DNA of 64,000 bases from Mrakia gelida (GCA_024345305.1 BRON01000007.1:1488001-1552000); one strand, 5' to 3'; shown: positions 23,001 through 34,143, counted from the first letter of the stretch. The notes: generated from the letters alone by a model not told the origin. Translations and numbers: made by a program.

Positions 23001-24344
23001 CGAGGAAGACCTCTGCAAAAGAAGGAGAACCACGACGCGAAGTCAGAACTGGGGGGCCGACTCTCGGTCTCCTTCTGTTCAACTCGAACTCACGACCGTA
23101 TGTAGCAAGTAGGAGAATGAGCCTCGGGATCACTGGTGCGAAGAAGCTTCCTCCAAATCCTCTGATGCTGGCCCGAAGGAGGTACGTCGTCGAAGCTCGA
23201 GACTTCTCCTCCATCGCGAGCCCCTTCTCGAGTCGTTCACGTGCTGGGACGGCGAGGAGGTGATGAGGTACGTCTCCCAAGTCGTCGAGGGTGATACGAC
23301 GGTTGTATCCAGTGTAGAGGAGAGGAAAGAGGTGGAAGAAGAAGGGCTTGATGACGAAGGAGGTGGTCGTCGCTCGGGGAAGGTTCTGCGACGCGTTCGA
23401 AAAAAATGAGAGCTTGAGGTCAGGTTTCGAGCCACACAGTTGAGCGGAATTGACTAACGAGGTACTTCTGTTGGAGGAGAGATCTCTTCTGAGCCGTCTC
23501 GAGGATGAGGAGAGCGAAGAGAGCTGAAACGACGATCGCCTTGGGGATGAAAGCCGACGAGGATTGAAGTCCGACGGCGGTGAACGAACGAAGCTCGGTA
23601 GCTCCAAAGAGACCTAGGCAGAGAGCGTGAGTGGAAGCGAGAGTGGAAGGTGCGATGGACTTGTAGTGTTCCGCGACCGAGAGGACGACGAAGAAGAGCT
23701 GAAACGAAGAGATGAAGACGCGACGTTCCGGGGTCAGTCGGCTCTGCTTCCCATCAAGGTTTTCTCAGAGATGGAGAGAAACGGCACTCACCGAAGCGAC
23801 CAGATGAACTGCTGCTGCAGCGGTCGTCGTCCCAGGAAGCTCGTTAAGGTCTTTGAGTTTAGCGAGAGAAGCCCCGCTCGATCCAACGTAGAGCAAACCA
23901 AAGAGGAGCTTGAGAGCGAGGAGGATGTCGAAAGGCTTCTCGAGTCGAGAGGGTTTGGCTCGGAGGAAGTTGATCCTGAGGACCACGAGGAGGAGGAAGA
24001 CGGCGTTGGGAAGAAGCGAGAGGATGCTGAGGTGGGAGGGAAGCGAGGAGAAACAACATCGAGACAGGAACCGCGAGATCCAGGGTCAGCGAGACGATCC
24101 AAAGGCACGCCGTCTCAGTAGCGCAAGAGAGAGAAGCTCATGTCTGAACGTACGTTTGCTCAAAGTTGATAGTGCTGGAAAAGGAACGACCGACGAGTCA
24201 GCGCTTCCACGCGACGGATCCGAGAAGTTGAGCTTCGAACGAAGGAGGAGAGAGCGAACGAGGCTCGCTTGCCAGGACTCACAAATCGAGAACTCGACAG
24301 GCACTTCCTGGCCCGAAGCTCGCATCGTTGGAGCAGATATCCAT
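17080..24344 (-). CDS. Full-length ABCC/MRP-type ABC transporter
   Basis: A gene of many exons encoding a membrane pump with the plan TMD0-TMD1-NBD1-TMD2-NBD2. The start MDICSNDASFGPGSACRVLD matches the usual ABCC N-terminus and is followed by several hydrophobic TMD0 helices (SLLPNAVFLLLVVLR, PFDILLALKLLFGLLYVG). TMD1 contains GYRSALVGTIYMKTLRL and SVDSERVTGTLQSIHEM. NBD1 has Walker A GSVASGKTTLL, MMGERGVTLSGGQRQRL and LILLDDTFSALD. The NBD1 catalytic position is Asp, as in many MRPs. TMD2 has FLKTPAGKILNRFSQDI. NBD2 has Walker A GRTGSGKSSTLLALFR, QDPFLWHGSIRENLD, SFSKGQRQLLCLARALLRKK and VVLDESTSSMD, then VLAIAHRI. The NBD2 signature FSKGQ departs from LSGGQ. Such proteins export glutathione conjugates or drugs, or load vacuoles; the substrate here is unknown. 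The reading frame appears unbroken. Confidence 0.9.
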
Positions 24345-24697
24345 GGTTCTGAGAGTGATGGTTGGTTCCTGAACGAAGAAGAAGAAAGTCAAGAGGAACA
24401 AACGAGTTTCGAGGGAGTCAGTGCCCATGCGAGTCCCCCCACGCTCGCTATCGGAAGCGACCGAGCGCAGTTTCGAAGCATCTTGATGACCAAAGATCTG
24501 GGGCTATCTATTCGCAGAAGGAGAGAGCTAGGGTGATCTGCCGAGGTGAGCGAAAGCGACGGCGTCGTCTGGAGAAGAAGGTTCGACGGCATCGCGTCTC
24601 GTTGACCGCAGAGCTCCGAGTGGAGGAGGATAACACGGCGGAGAGCGTAGGTCGATCCTTAAGAAGGCGGCGAGGTTTCGCATAAGCGATACGTATT
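24345..24697. other. Upstream region of the ABC transporter gene
   Basis: On the minus strand a pyrimidine tract with CCTCTTGACTTTC and an acceptor-like TTCGTTCAG lies just before GAACCAACC and the ABC start codon. An intron in the 5' leader is therefore plausible. Its donor was not located. No other gene is supported here. Confidence 0.35.
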
Positions 24698-25147
24698 TCA
24701 GAGACGAAGAAGAGGGAGGGAGGGCGAGGAGGGAGTCGGTGGCTCGAGCTTCCCGTCGAAGTCATCTCCAGAGATGATGAGCGAGGAGAGAACATGAATG
24801 AAGGTCCAAAACTGTTGGAGGCTGTGAGCTGGCAGGCTTTCAGACCTCGGGCTAGAGGAACAGACAAGTTCCTGTCGTAGAGGGAGGGAGGAAGAGAAGG
24901 AAGGGAGTCAGCCCGCCGGGTTCGAGTCGAAGAGGGCTGGGGTTGCCCGTGAGCTCGTCGGACTCACGTTTGGTACCAGAATCGATGCCGACTGTTCTCG
25001 GAAGAGATCTAGAGCTGCCAAAATCTTTCTTGACAACCGAGAAAGCGCGGTCGATGGGGTCGGGAGGGAAGTGAGCTCGACCTCGAAACCTCCTCCTTCC
25101 TCCTCTCCCAACTTCGATCTCCGCCCAGCCCAGCTTTTCTCGTCCAT
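24698..25147 (-). CDS. Unrecognised 117-residue protein, head-to-head with TFB5
   Basis: Two exons, 24968-25147 (60 codons) and 24698-24871, join in phase 0. The intron between them is fully canonical for this genome: GTGAGT donor, GGGCTGACTCC branch site, pyrimidine tract, ACAG acceptor. The product starts MDEKSWAGRRSK, has an acidic glycine run, then a predicted helix (LSRLSRKILAALDLFREQ) and a second hydrophobic helical stretch (HSLQQFWTFIHVLSSLII). It ends in an acidic and Pro-rich tail. It has no signal peptide. Two moderate helices in a small soluble protein would suit a subunit of a larger complex, but no family was recognised. An upstream in-frame Met (MISPLVATG) would extend it further across TFB5. 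Chance coding cannot be ruled out. Confidence 0.45.
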
Positions 25148-25716
25148 GCCTGTCGCGACCAAAGGTGAGATCATAATCCCGCTACTCTTCTCCAACGCTC
25201 ATATTGACCGAATTCTCGCTTCCTCGCTCTCAGGAACCCTGGTGACCTGGTTCGTCCTCCAACCTCTCGAGCTCACACTTCCCTCCTTCCCTCTTTCCTC
25301 CCTCCCTCCCTCCTCCCACTGACTCCCCTCATCTGCTCTTTGGTCATCTCTCAGCGACGAAGCCGTCAAACAGATCCTCATCTGGCAAAACGATCAACTC
25401 TCCTCTCACGACCAGTTCATCATCATGGATCTCGATTCTCGCCACCTCCTCGTCAAGACGAGCGAGGTCGAGAGTATAGAACAGGCGCTCAATCTGGAGG
25501 TTAGTAGCACAGCCAACCCTTCCCCGGACTCGCATTTGTGTACTTCGTCGCATAGAACGTCGCTGGGATCGATTTGGGGGCCAGGCGAGGTGGGCGAGAA
25601 GGAGGGAAGGGAGAGACGAGGTGAGCTTCGCCGACCGAGCTGACCTTCGTGATTTGGTTCCCTCCGTCCAGCTCGAGAAGAACCACTACGACCCCAAGAC
25701 TGGTGGGCAGGACTAG
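25146..25716 (+). CDS. TFB5: TFIIH subunit Tfb5 (TTDA/GTF2H5 homologue)
   Basis: Four exons (25146-25164, 25234-25249, 25355-25500, 25672-25716) join to 74 residues, the expected size for this very small TFIIH core subunit. The sequence begins MPVATKGTLVTCDEAVKQIL and continues FIIMDLDSRHLLVKTSEVES, ending LNLELEKNHYDPKTGGQD. The KG-L-x-x-CD start, the D-LD--HL/V pattern and the N-x-Y end are the family hallmarks. Tfb5 binds Tfb2/p52 and supports nucleotide excision repair and transcription initiation in the nucleus. The first two coding exons are only 19 and 16 nt, and recovering the KG-x-L-V-x-C-D block depends on both. Its ATG shares bases with the start codon of the small minus-strand gene. 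Confidence 0.93.
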
Positions 25717-26309
25717 ATGATCGGAACAGGCTGTATCATCGCTTAACGACTTCACGAAACATGTATGGGATCTTTCAGGCTCGTTCTCTCTCGACGAGCA
25801 AGCTTCGCTCACCTTCGAGTCCACTTACTCGTCCAGCCTACGAGACCCTACCTATACACTACAAGACTGCTACTGAACCGATCGGCACTTCGAACCTCGA
25901 AAGTCTGCCAATTTGCTTTGTGTCTGCATCGTCGAAAGACGCGTCCCAACCGCCGGGCGTCGTCCTTGAGTCGACTTCTCTCCGCTTTCCAGGAGCTGTA
26001 TCATCGTCCTGCTGGCTGAGCTGCTTTGTGACAAGTAACGATCCTGTTGCGTTTTCCTCTTCGCCCATCTGACTTTCGTCGCGTCGCTTTCCCACTGAGA
26101 TCCGCGTCTCGCGTCGTCCTTCGCTCCTCTCCTTTCGCTCTTCCACGCACAAGACTGAAAAAGGCTACAGTAATCGCATAAGCACCGCTTCCAACTAAGA
26201 AATCACGACCATAAGCAAAGTAAGAACGAGTAGATAGATCAACTAGTACAACGAGAGCGCAAAACCCAAAACTCCCACCCTCCGCCTTCGTTTCGCTTCA
26301 CTCGCTCCC
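25717..26309. other. Convergent 3' region between TFB5 and the Bye1-like gene
   Basis: Both flanking genes end here. Short open frames occur but lack splice signals and family resemblance. The stretch from 26155 to 26240 is AT-richer and adenine-rich, in keeping with 3' untranslated sequence and polyadenylation signals on either strand. Confidence 0.4.
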
Positions 26310-29300
26310 TCATCCTCCCCTCCCACCTCTCCTCCCCCACCCCTGATCCGATCCTCGCCCTGCATCCCACGCCGCTCCCCTCCCGCCTCCGCCTCCTCTG
26401 CCACCTCGTCCGCCTCGTCCACCGTCCCCGCCGCTCTCCCTCCTCTCGTACTCGTTCGGTCGGCCGTACTGCTGCTGCTGCTGCTGAGGAGTGTACCCGT
26501 TCTGACCTCCTCCTCCGTAGCCGTTCTGAGGATGTGGAGGTGCGGAAGAAGAGGGAGGGGTGTACCAGTCTGGACCTGCGGGAGGAGGAGCTGGGTAGGA
26601 GTTGTTGTTGTTCGACGACGACGACGCGTCGTAGCGGTACGACGCTTGTTGCTGCTGCTGAGGAGGTTGGTACTGCTGCTGTTGATGCTGAGGAACGTGG
26701 TAAGGAGAGTTGGAGGAAGGAGGTGGTGGTGGAGATGGGTGTTGAAGATGAAGAGGTGGAGGAGGGAGATGGTAGTTCGCCGGAGGGGGAGGAGGAGGGT
26801 GGTAGATCGTGGGTAGTGGCGGTGGTCGAGAAGCCTGGGTTTGAGGAGGAGTGGCGATGGAAGGGATGACTCCTGTCAGACCTGCGAGGATGGACGCAAT
26901 GGAGGAGGGGTCGAAGAGGGGGAGGGGTAGCGAAGGAGGAGGAGGATGGGGAGCCGTCGCGGGTGGAGGAGCGGGAGCGGGAGGAGGTTCGGTGGATGGG
27001 ATTGGGGAAGGAGCGGCTCGTTGTTTTCGAGGATCGGTAGGGACTGGTAGTGAGGGAGGAGGAGTGGTGGATTTGGGTGGTTGAGCTGGTGCTGCTGTGG
27101 GTGTGGGTGTGGGTTTCGACTTCGACGAACGCGAGGAAGAGGCTGCGACGGGGTAGGATCTCGCTCGAATGAACACTCCCAGGAGGTAATCCTTCGTCCG
27201 AATCGCGGGGAGTCGATTCGTATCCATGATCTCTAGGAACTCAGGAAGAGGATCGGAAGAAGGTAGGACGACGATGTACATGTCTCGAGCTCCACCGACA
27301 GGAAGAGCGTTCTTGTCGTGAGGTTGAACGAGAGCGTCTCGACTGCAAGCGAAAGGACGAACGACGCGTCGAGAAGGTCAGCTTCGGCGATTCAAGGTCG
27401 CTATCCAGCCCAACCTCTCACCCCACCAACGAAAGCAAGCAAAGCAACGAAAGAACTCAGAAAGACTCACCCCCTCTTAACCAAAAACTCCCTCAACCCT
27501 TGCTCACTCTTTCCTCCATCCTCCCCTTCCCCCTCCAGGCTAACCACCACCAACTCCTTCGTCGGGGTCAAATGCATCTGAAGCAAGAACTTCCTCGACG
27601 CCTCGATCGGCACCCTTCCGATGATGGCGTACGACGACTTGGGGAGGAGAGCAGTCGACCAAGTTTCGAGATCCGTGAGCGGAGGTCCTCCGACTTGACG
27701 AGCGTGGAGTGTTCCGTGGAGGGGGATTTCGGGGTTGATGATCTGACGAGCGAAGATACGAGAGAAAGAGTGGGTTGGTAAGCTCGAGAGAGCCAGAGGA
27801 AGAGGAAGAAGGGATAGAAAGGGAAAGGAACGAAAAGAGAACGCGACGAAGAAAGGACGCGACGAGACTCACCTCCCCAACCCAAACCACCTCCTTCTTG
27901 CCCAGCTCCTCCTCCACCTTCCTAGCTTTCTCCTCCTCCGAGATCACCACCACCACCTCCTTCCCCTTCCCCTTATCCACCTTCACCTCCACCACCTCCT
28001 TCGACGCGTCCTTCTCCTTCGGCTCGTCCAAAAAGAAATCAAACATCGCCTCGTCCACCTCCCCTTCGAGATCCTCCTCCACCCTGAACGGACTCCCTCC
28101 ACCTCCTCCCACGTCGCCCAGTAGATCCGCGTCGTCGTCGTCGTGGTTGTTGTTGTCGAACGAAGAAGTCGGGTGAGAAGGGTCGTCGTCCTCGTCGTTC
28201 CCGAGGACATCGTCCGTCAAGAACTCGTTGAACTCCATCGCGAAGTCCGAATCGAGCTTCTCGTTCTCGTGATGTTGCTGATGAGGAAGCGAGTTCGACG
28301 ACGGTGTAGTAGTATCAACGACGAACGGCGGAATCGACTCGCTCTCGTTCCCTCCCCCTCCATTCATGCTCTTCTCCCCTCCCTCATCCTCTCCGCCAGC
28401 AGCTTCACTCTCACTCCTCCTCCTCTTCGCCTGCTCCAGCACCCCTTGGACACTCCCCTCGTACTCCCTCTCCCTCTTCCTCTTGATCCTCTCCACCTCC
28501 TCCTGCCTCCTCTGGTTCTCCTCCTCTCGTTCCATCTCCTCCCTCGAGTCCGAGACTTCGACGACTCCCTTGTGGTTGTGGAGGATGAGAGGAGTGGCTT
28601 TGGAGGAGGTGGGGATGGTTCGGAGACGGAGGGAGGCTTCGGAGGCGGCGGTGTAGGCGGCTTGGGAGGTTGGGTTGGCGCTGGAGGTGTGGGTGGGCGG
28701 GTGGGTAGGTGGGAGTGGGTAAGGAGGAGGTGAGGAAGGAGGGGTGTGAGCTTTTGATTCGACGCGACGCGACGCGATGAGCGAGCGAGAGGAAGTGAAA
28801 TTGGGGATGACGGAGTGAGAAAGGGGGAGACTGATACTCACAGATCATTACTGTTCATCTTACTCAGTCGTTCAGGCGAGATGGTACCGTTCGAGATCCC
28901 ACTCCTTAGCTCGGTTCGATCCGACTTGGAGACGTTGAAGCGAAGGGATCTCATCCTGTCTCTGTAGACACCGAATCAGAATCGAAACGAGAACGGAGCG
29001 AGAAGACACGCGTCAGTTTCTCTGTCCATCTCATGAACATCGTTTCGAGCAACACCGCGACAGAGAGGGCGAGAGAGAAAGCGAAACCAGTCACTCACTG
29101 ATACTTCTTCCTCCCAACGGTCGTCCCACCCTCCTCAGCCGTCCAAACCAGCTCCTCCAGCTTCTGAGCGTACTCTTTCGCCTTCTCCGCATCTTCAAGA
29201 AGAGGTAGGAGGACCGAAAGGACTCCTTCGAGGCAGACTTTGCGAGTCGGGTCGTCCTTGGGGTCGGAGGGGATGGGGACGAAGGGTTGGGTGGTGGTGG

Positions 29301-30500
29301 AGTGGGAGGAAGTTCGTCGAGCGTGAGGTTTCGAGGACGAGGATGATTTGGTGGGTTTGGTGGAAGGGGTGGAGATGGAGGTGGAACGACTCTTGGTGGG
29401 GAGTGCTGATGAGGAGGCTTTGGGCTGGAGAGGGAAGGGGAAGGGAAGGTGAGCTCGAGCTCGCGAAAGGGTCACTTCCCTCGCTCTTCCTCCCCTTGAA
29501 AACGCCAGAAAATCGAGACCCAGACTGACCTCTTCCTCCTCTACATGTTCCTGATCATCCTTGGACCCTGCCTTGACCTTCTTCTTGGGAGCTGCTCGCT
29601 TCTTTTTGGGAGATGTGGTCGATTCCTTGGTTGAGGTGGTGAGCTCGTCGACGGCGGCGGGAGAGTCGACGGCGAGAGGGGAGCCTGAGGAGGGTTCTGG
29701 GGGAGATTGGAAGATGTTTTGGCCTGGAGAGAGAGAGAGAAGAGAGATGTCAGATGGTGGTTCGAAGAAGGGAGGTGAACGATGGATGGATGGACGGGAG
29801 GCGATGATGGAGGGGAGGTCGTGTGAGGTCCGGGAGGTCAACGAAAGTCTCCCTCCCTTCTGCCTGAGAGAAGCTCGTTCGCTCAATATTTCTTAGGGAA
29901 ACGAAGACTGATATATGCTCTCTTTATGCATATAGTGGTGAGTCTCGAACACGAACGAAACGAGAGGATGGACGGTTCGACGGAAGGGAAGGAGGGGCTC
30001 GACGAGCTCAAAATCTCCGGAGCGAGAGAAGCAGGAGCGATCCATCCAGATCCAGGAAGGCTAAGAGAGAGAAACTAAAAGGGATATATGCACTCACGAG
30101 TTGTTGACTTCCCAGTACTGACTTCGCAGTTCGGGCAGATATACTCCACTGTGAGAACGAGCGAGAAGAAGACGAGAGTCAGCTCAAAGTGACCTCGCGA
30201 CACCGCTCCTTCCCTTCCCTCCCTTCGGACTCGGACTCACGAATATCCTCGTAGCCCGTCTCATCCAGCGATATACAATCCCAGTGAAACCTGTCACCCC
30301 AAACAAACCCCATACGAATCAGTTTCTAGCTTGGATGGAGCAAAGAGAAGCTCGAGCTCGTCTCACCAATCGTTGCATCCTCCATCACACCCGATCATGC
30401 TCCTGTTAGGTTCATCAGGTCCTCGGCATAGACAGAAGACAGGGACAGGAGGGACGATCTTGGGAGCAGAAGATCGACTGGATCGAGTAGACGTAGACAT
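26310..30500 (-). CDS. BYE1: Bye1-like transcription factor: PHD finger, TFIIS central domain, SPOC domain
   Basis: The start MSTSTRSSRSSAPKI leads into a PHD finger (CLCRGPDEPNRSMIGC, then NDWFHWDCISLDETGY and YICPNC) at about residues 23-75. A Lys/Ser-rich linker follows. The TFIIS central (TFS2M) domain starts DPTRKVCLEGVLSVLLPLL, runs through KEYAQKLEELVW and ends RMRSLRFNVSKSD, LRSGISNGTISPERLSKMNS. A long acidic, Asn/Asp-rich region comes next. The SPOC domain follows: VWVGEI, LETWSTALLPKSSYAIIGRV, MYIVVLPSS and DYLLGVFIRAR. The tail is Pro-, Gln- and Gly/Arg-rich (RGG-like) up to the stop. This order is that of yeast Bye1 and animal PHF3/DIDO, which bind RNA polymerase II and H3K4me3 chromatin and damp elongation. 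The gene shares a 148-bp divergent promoter with TFG2. Confidence 0.92.
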
Positions 30501-30648
30501 GGCCTCTAGGTCGATGGAGTTGAAGGAGAAAGGAGACGAAGCTGAGCTCGAAAGCTCAAAACGAGAAGGGAAGGAGGGAGCACGAGTTTCGCTTCACACC
30601 TCCACCCACCCTTTTCTTCTTATCTTATCTCTTTCGTTTTAGGGCGAT
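30501..30648. promoter_or_regulatory. Compact bidirectional promoter between BYE1-like gene and TFG2
   Basis: Only 148 bp lie between the two start codons. The TFG2 side is a pyrimidine tract (TTTTCTTCTTATCTTATCTC) ending in TTTTAG just before GGCGATATG. That may be an acceptor of a leader intron. No TATA box is apparent. Confidence 0.5.
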
Positions 30649-32145
30649 ATGAGCGACTTCAACGAGGACGATTCTCCTATTCTCGATATCGACAAGGAGG
30701 GTGGAGAAGGAGGAGGAGCCGCCGCGGAGCAGAAGGTGGAGGAGCATCTCTCCCTTCAGTCAGGCTTCGATGGGAGGAAGGTGTGGCTCGTGAAGGTGAG
30801 CCTCTTTTCTCTGTAGCATATACGAGTGTATGCGCTTTGCTGACTAGGTGGTGTGTGATGCAGGTCCCCAAGTTCCTACAGGAGCGATGGAACGAGCAGA
30901 AGGAAGCTGGAGTTCACCTCGCCACCATGAGGGTTTATCATCCGTGAGTCTTCGCCAGTCCTTTTTTTTATACTTTGTGCCTCTTTCGGGTATACGAGCG
31001 ATCAGAACGAAGCTGATCCTTCTTTGCTCGTCTTCGTTGCTCGCTCCTAGTGTTCCTGGAGCTCAAGCGAACAAGGTCCAACTTCTCCTCCCCTCCCAAC
31101 CATCCTACAAGACGGACGACCTTCCAGCCGAGTTCGATCTCATCATGGCTCCAGAAAAGAACGAGGAAGGTGAAGCCAAGCGAGGAGGGTTTGTTCTCTC
31201 GGAAAGGAAGGTAGAAGGAGGAAGAGGTAAGTCGTCCAGCGTCCCAGACAAGGCTCAACGAAGCTCAAGCTCACAACTTCTCCTTCCCTCCTTCCCTCCC
31301 TTCCTCGCCTCTCCCCTCGCCTTGCCTTCACTCAGTCCACCCAACCCTCTTCGCTCGAGTCCACCACGAAGCCTCTCTCCAACCTGTTCATTCGCCTCAG
31401 TACCGAGCTCTCGTTCGAAAACGTCAAGCAGCAGCCGACAAGCCCAAACGAACGCTTCAGATGCTCGACGAGGAGGGTTTGGGAGCAGGTCAGATGGCTC
31501 AAATGGCTTCGGGAGTGGCAGTTTCAGCGGCGGAGAAGAGTAAAGGGAGGTTCCAGATCGTGAGTTCGAGCGTCGTTCTTATCTCCGAGAAAGGAGAGGG
31601 ACGGGACGAGACGAGACGACGAGCGCGTCGACCACCCTCTTCCTCGCATCTCTCCCCTTCCTCAACCACCCCAAAACCTCGCTCACTTCTACCCCTCCCA
31701 CCCTCTCCCTCCCCTTCGCTTTCCTTCGCAGAAACAACCCCCCAAAAAATCCCTCGATAAAGCCACCCGTCTGCCCCGAAACGAACTCCTCGACCTCCTC
31801 TTCTCCCTCTTCGAAACCCACCAGTACTGGTCCCTCAAAGGTCTCAAGGAGAAAACCCGCCAACCGGAAACCTACTTGAAGGAGGTACTCACGGACGTAG
31901 GGGTGATGATCAAGAGAGGACCGTATACGGGGACGTGGGCGTTGATGGAGGTTTACAAGAGCAAGAAGGAGAATGCTGGGGACGTGAAGGGAGAGGGGAA
32001 GGAGGAGGTGAAGGGCGAGGGATCGGGCGGCGTTGGTGGCGCGAGTGGGAGTGGGGCAGTGGGCGGGAGTGGTGGTGGGATGGGTGAAGAGGAGGACGAG
32101 GAGGACGAGGAGGAAGAAGACGATGAGGATATGGAGGAGGTGTGA
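30649..32145 (+). CDS. TFG2: TFIIF small (beta/RAP30) subunit Tfg2
   Basis: The N-terminus is acidic (MSDFNEDDSPILDID). The dimerisation domain follows: LQSGFDGRKVWLVKVPKFLQ, ERWNEQKEAGVHLATMRVYH, KVQLLLPS and DLPAEFDLIM. A short middle part has VHHEASLQPVHSPQYRALVR. The C-terminal winged-helix DNA-binding domain is RLPRNELLDLLFSLFETHQY, WSLKGLKEKTRQPETYLKEV, LTDVGVMIKRGPYTGTW. These are the blocks of RAP30/Tfg2, which pairs with Tfg1 to escort RNA polymerase II to promoters. The end is unusually Gly-rich and then strongly acidic (Glu/Asp run to the stop), an extension beyond the family core. Several short introns interrupt the coding sequence. It is divergent from the Bye1-like gene, another RNA polymerase II factor. 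Confidence 0.95.
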
Positions 32146-32418
32146 GTGGAGGGCCGAGACGAGGGGAGAGGAGCCTTAGCATTTTTTTTATTCACGAAAC
32201 CAAGCAGAAGAGCACATATGCATCATGACACTGAACGAATATTGAATCCTTTCGACGCGAGGCGAGTCGAGTTCGAGTCTTCGTTCGTTCGGTCTGCGAG
32301 CGCGTCGCTCTTCCCGTTCTCGCTTCCTCCCTTTTCCTTCTTTCCCTCCAATTCAAAACCAAGACTACTTTTCGAACCTCCATCCATCTCTAACACACCA
32401 ATCATCCAACCACCCCAC

Positions 32419-34143
32419 TCACCCCCTCTCCATCTCACTTTCCTTCCAGTTCCTATCCCTCCCTCCCCACCCCTCCACCACCTCCTCCCCCTCCACCACC
32501 CGCCTCACGTCTTCAAGACCTTCAGACGCGTCTAAAGCTGAAAGAAAGGGTTTGCACCATTTTGTGCGGGAGCTATATCGAACGAAACAGGCATCGGGGC
32601 GAGGTGAGGCAAAGCAGGGAGGTCAGCGATTCGTTTCGTTTCCACGCGTCGGGCAAAGATGAAGGAAACAAGGGTGCGCGCACCAAGTCGAGTCCCCCTC
32701 TACGAAGTTCCTGAGATGCCTCTTGATGTTTGATAACGGTGTGGGAGCCTGTGCGCAGAGGTCTACGAGGTCGAGGTATTCGGTTGCGAGGGAGAGGGGA
32801 TTAAGCGGTGGGTGGGACGAGGTGGGTTGGGTGAAGAACCTGGTGAGGGACGAAGGACGACAAGGGAGTTTAGCGGACATGGCTCGTGTCGTTAGAGAGA
32901 GACCGAAGGGGTCAAGAAGCGTGGGAAAAGGCGAGACGCAACGCACCTCGGGTTCCCACCCAACTCCTCACCAACCATCCACCCTTGCACTCCCTCCCGT
33001 CTCGTCAGCCTCCCAACATCCTCCCACTCTCTCACACCTCCGTTCCCAACTACGCTCATTTCCTCCCTTCCCCTCCCCAGTGAGTCCAAAACCTCGTCGA
33101 CGAGGGCTCTAGCCTTCCCAACAGCCTCGGTCCTGAGACCTTTGAGCGTCCTTCGACGCGTCGGCGTTCCGATGGGACGGCAGTGGAGGGTGAGGACGGA
33201 GAGGTGGGTTGTTGAGATTAGGTGGGTGACGAGGTGAGGGAGAGTGAGCGGAGAGGTTGGGAGTCGGATTTTGAGGTGGAGGGGGAGAGGGAGGGGAGAG
33301 AGGGAGGAGGCTGAGGAGGGGAAGAGGAGGGGAGGGTGTGAGATGGAGGATTGAGACGACAACGAGCGAGAGGAACGAACCGAGGGAGGTGATGAGAGGC
33401 AAGTCGAAGATGTTGAGAAGGTAGCCTCCGTAGTGAGCTTCTTTGGCGCGTCGTTGAGGGCAGCCTGGCGAGGTGGAGAAGGGGAGAAGGGAGGGAGGTG
33501 AGCGAGTCATGTCGTACGCGAGGTCGAGAAGAGACGGTTTGCTCACCGAGGTTGATTTCTGCGAGCAGGATAAGGAGAAGATCGGATGATCAGCCTACCT
33601 TATAATCTACTGGATAGTCCAGAAAGTTGAAAGCGAGCTCACCCAGCGCGTCAACAAGCCCGATCAACAACCTCCCTGCCCTCCCCATCTCGTCAGGATC
33701 GTCTCCAGCGAGTTGAGCGACCACCCTCGGCCCTCCCGACTGCTCTCGAAGCTTCTTCCCGAGCTCTAGATCGAGGAGAGTCTGGTCGAGAAAGTCGCGA
33801 TCGTTGAGGAGCGAGGAGGAGTGAAGCATCTGCGTGTCTGTTTGGCGGAACAGGGGAGGGAGAAACGGAGGTGAGCTCGAGCGAGAACGATCCAGCGACG
33901 CCGGGAGGTTCGTACGAAGATTTTCGTTCGACTGACAGGTCAGAGTAGCTCCCCATCTAGCCATCAGAAGTCGAAAGGGGAGGTCTGAGATCCCAACCTG
34001 GAAGGGAACGAGAGAAAGAACAGAGGTCAGCGCCGAGAGAAGGAGGAAAAAGTGGTGAGCTCGAACGAAGAGAAGGAAGCACGAACCATGGGAGCCTGAA
34101 CGAACTGGAGACATTCTATTGGTAAAGGACATGCAGCCGACAT
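32419..34143 (-). CDS. DUS1: tRNA-dihydrouridine synthase, Dus1 type
   Basis: An FMN enzyme that reduces uridines 16/17 in the tRNA D-loop with NAD(P)H. The start MSAACPLPIECLQFVQAPM runs into VGISDLPFRLLMARWGATLT across an intron. TQMLHSSSLLNDRDF, PRVVAQLAGDDPDEM, EINLGCPQRRAK (catalytic Cys in GCP), AHYGGYLL, KIRLP, VLTLHCRPIGTPTRRR, VGNGGVREWEDVGRL and GVQGWMVGE are the expected blocks in order. MLH and the HYG after GCPQ point to Dus1 rather than Dus2-4. The RNA-binding tail is EYLDLVDLCAQAPTPLSNIK, then RHLRNFVEG. An intron with CGCTGACC leads to a last exon with KPFLSALDASEGLEDVRRVV and a stop at 32419. That last exon is the least certain part. Confidence 0.85.

Noticed and set aside
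25761..26072. Plus-strand frame after TFB5
   Set aside because: No domain, no intron signals, and it occupies the 3' side of two convergent genes.
26532..26869. Plus-strand open frames rich in Trp, Arg and Val
   Set aside because: They are antisense to the Pro/Gln/Gly-rich tail of the Bye1-like protein; such composition keeps the opposite strand open without coding.
28143..28733. Plus-strand frame of about 196 codons
   Set aside because: It lies opposite the acidic linker and coiled region of the Bye1-like gene, has no splice signals and its sequence is a by-product of GAG/GAC codon runs.
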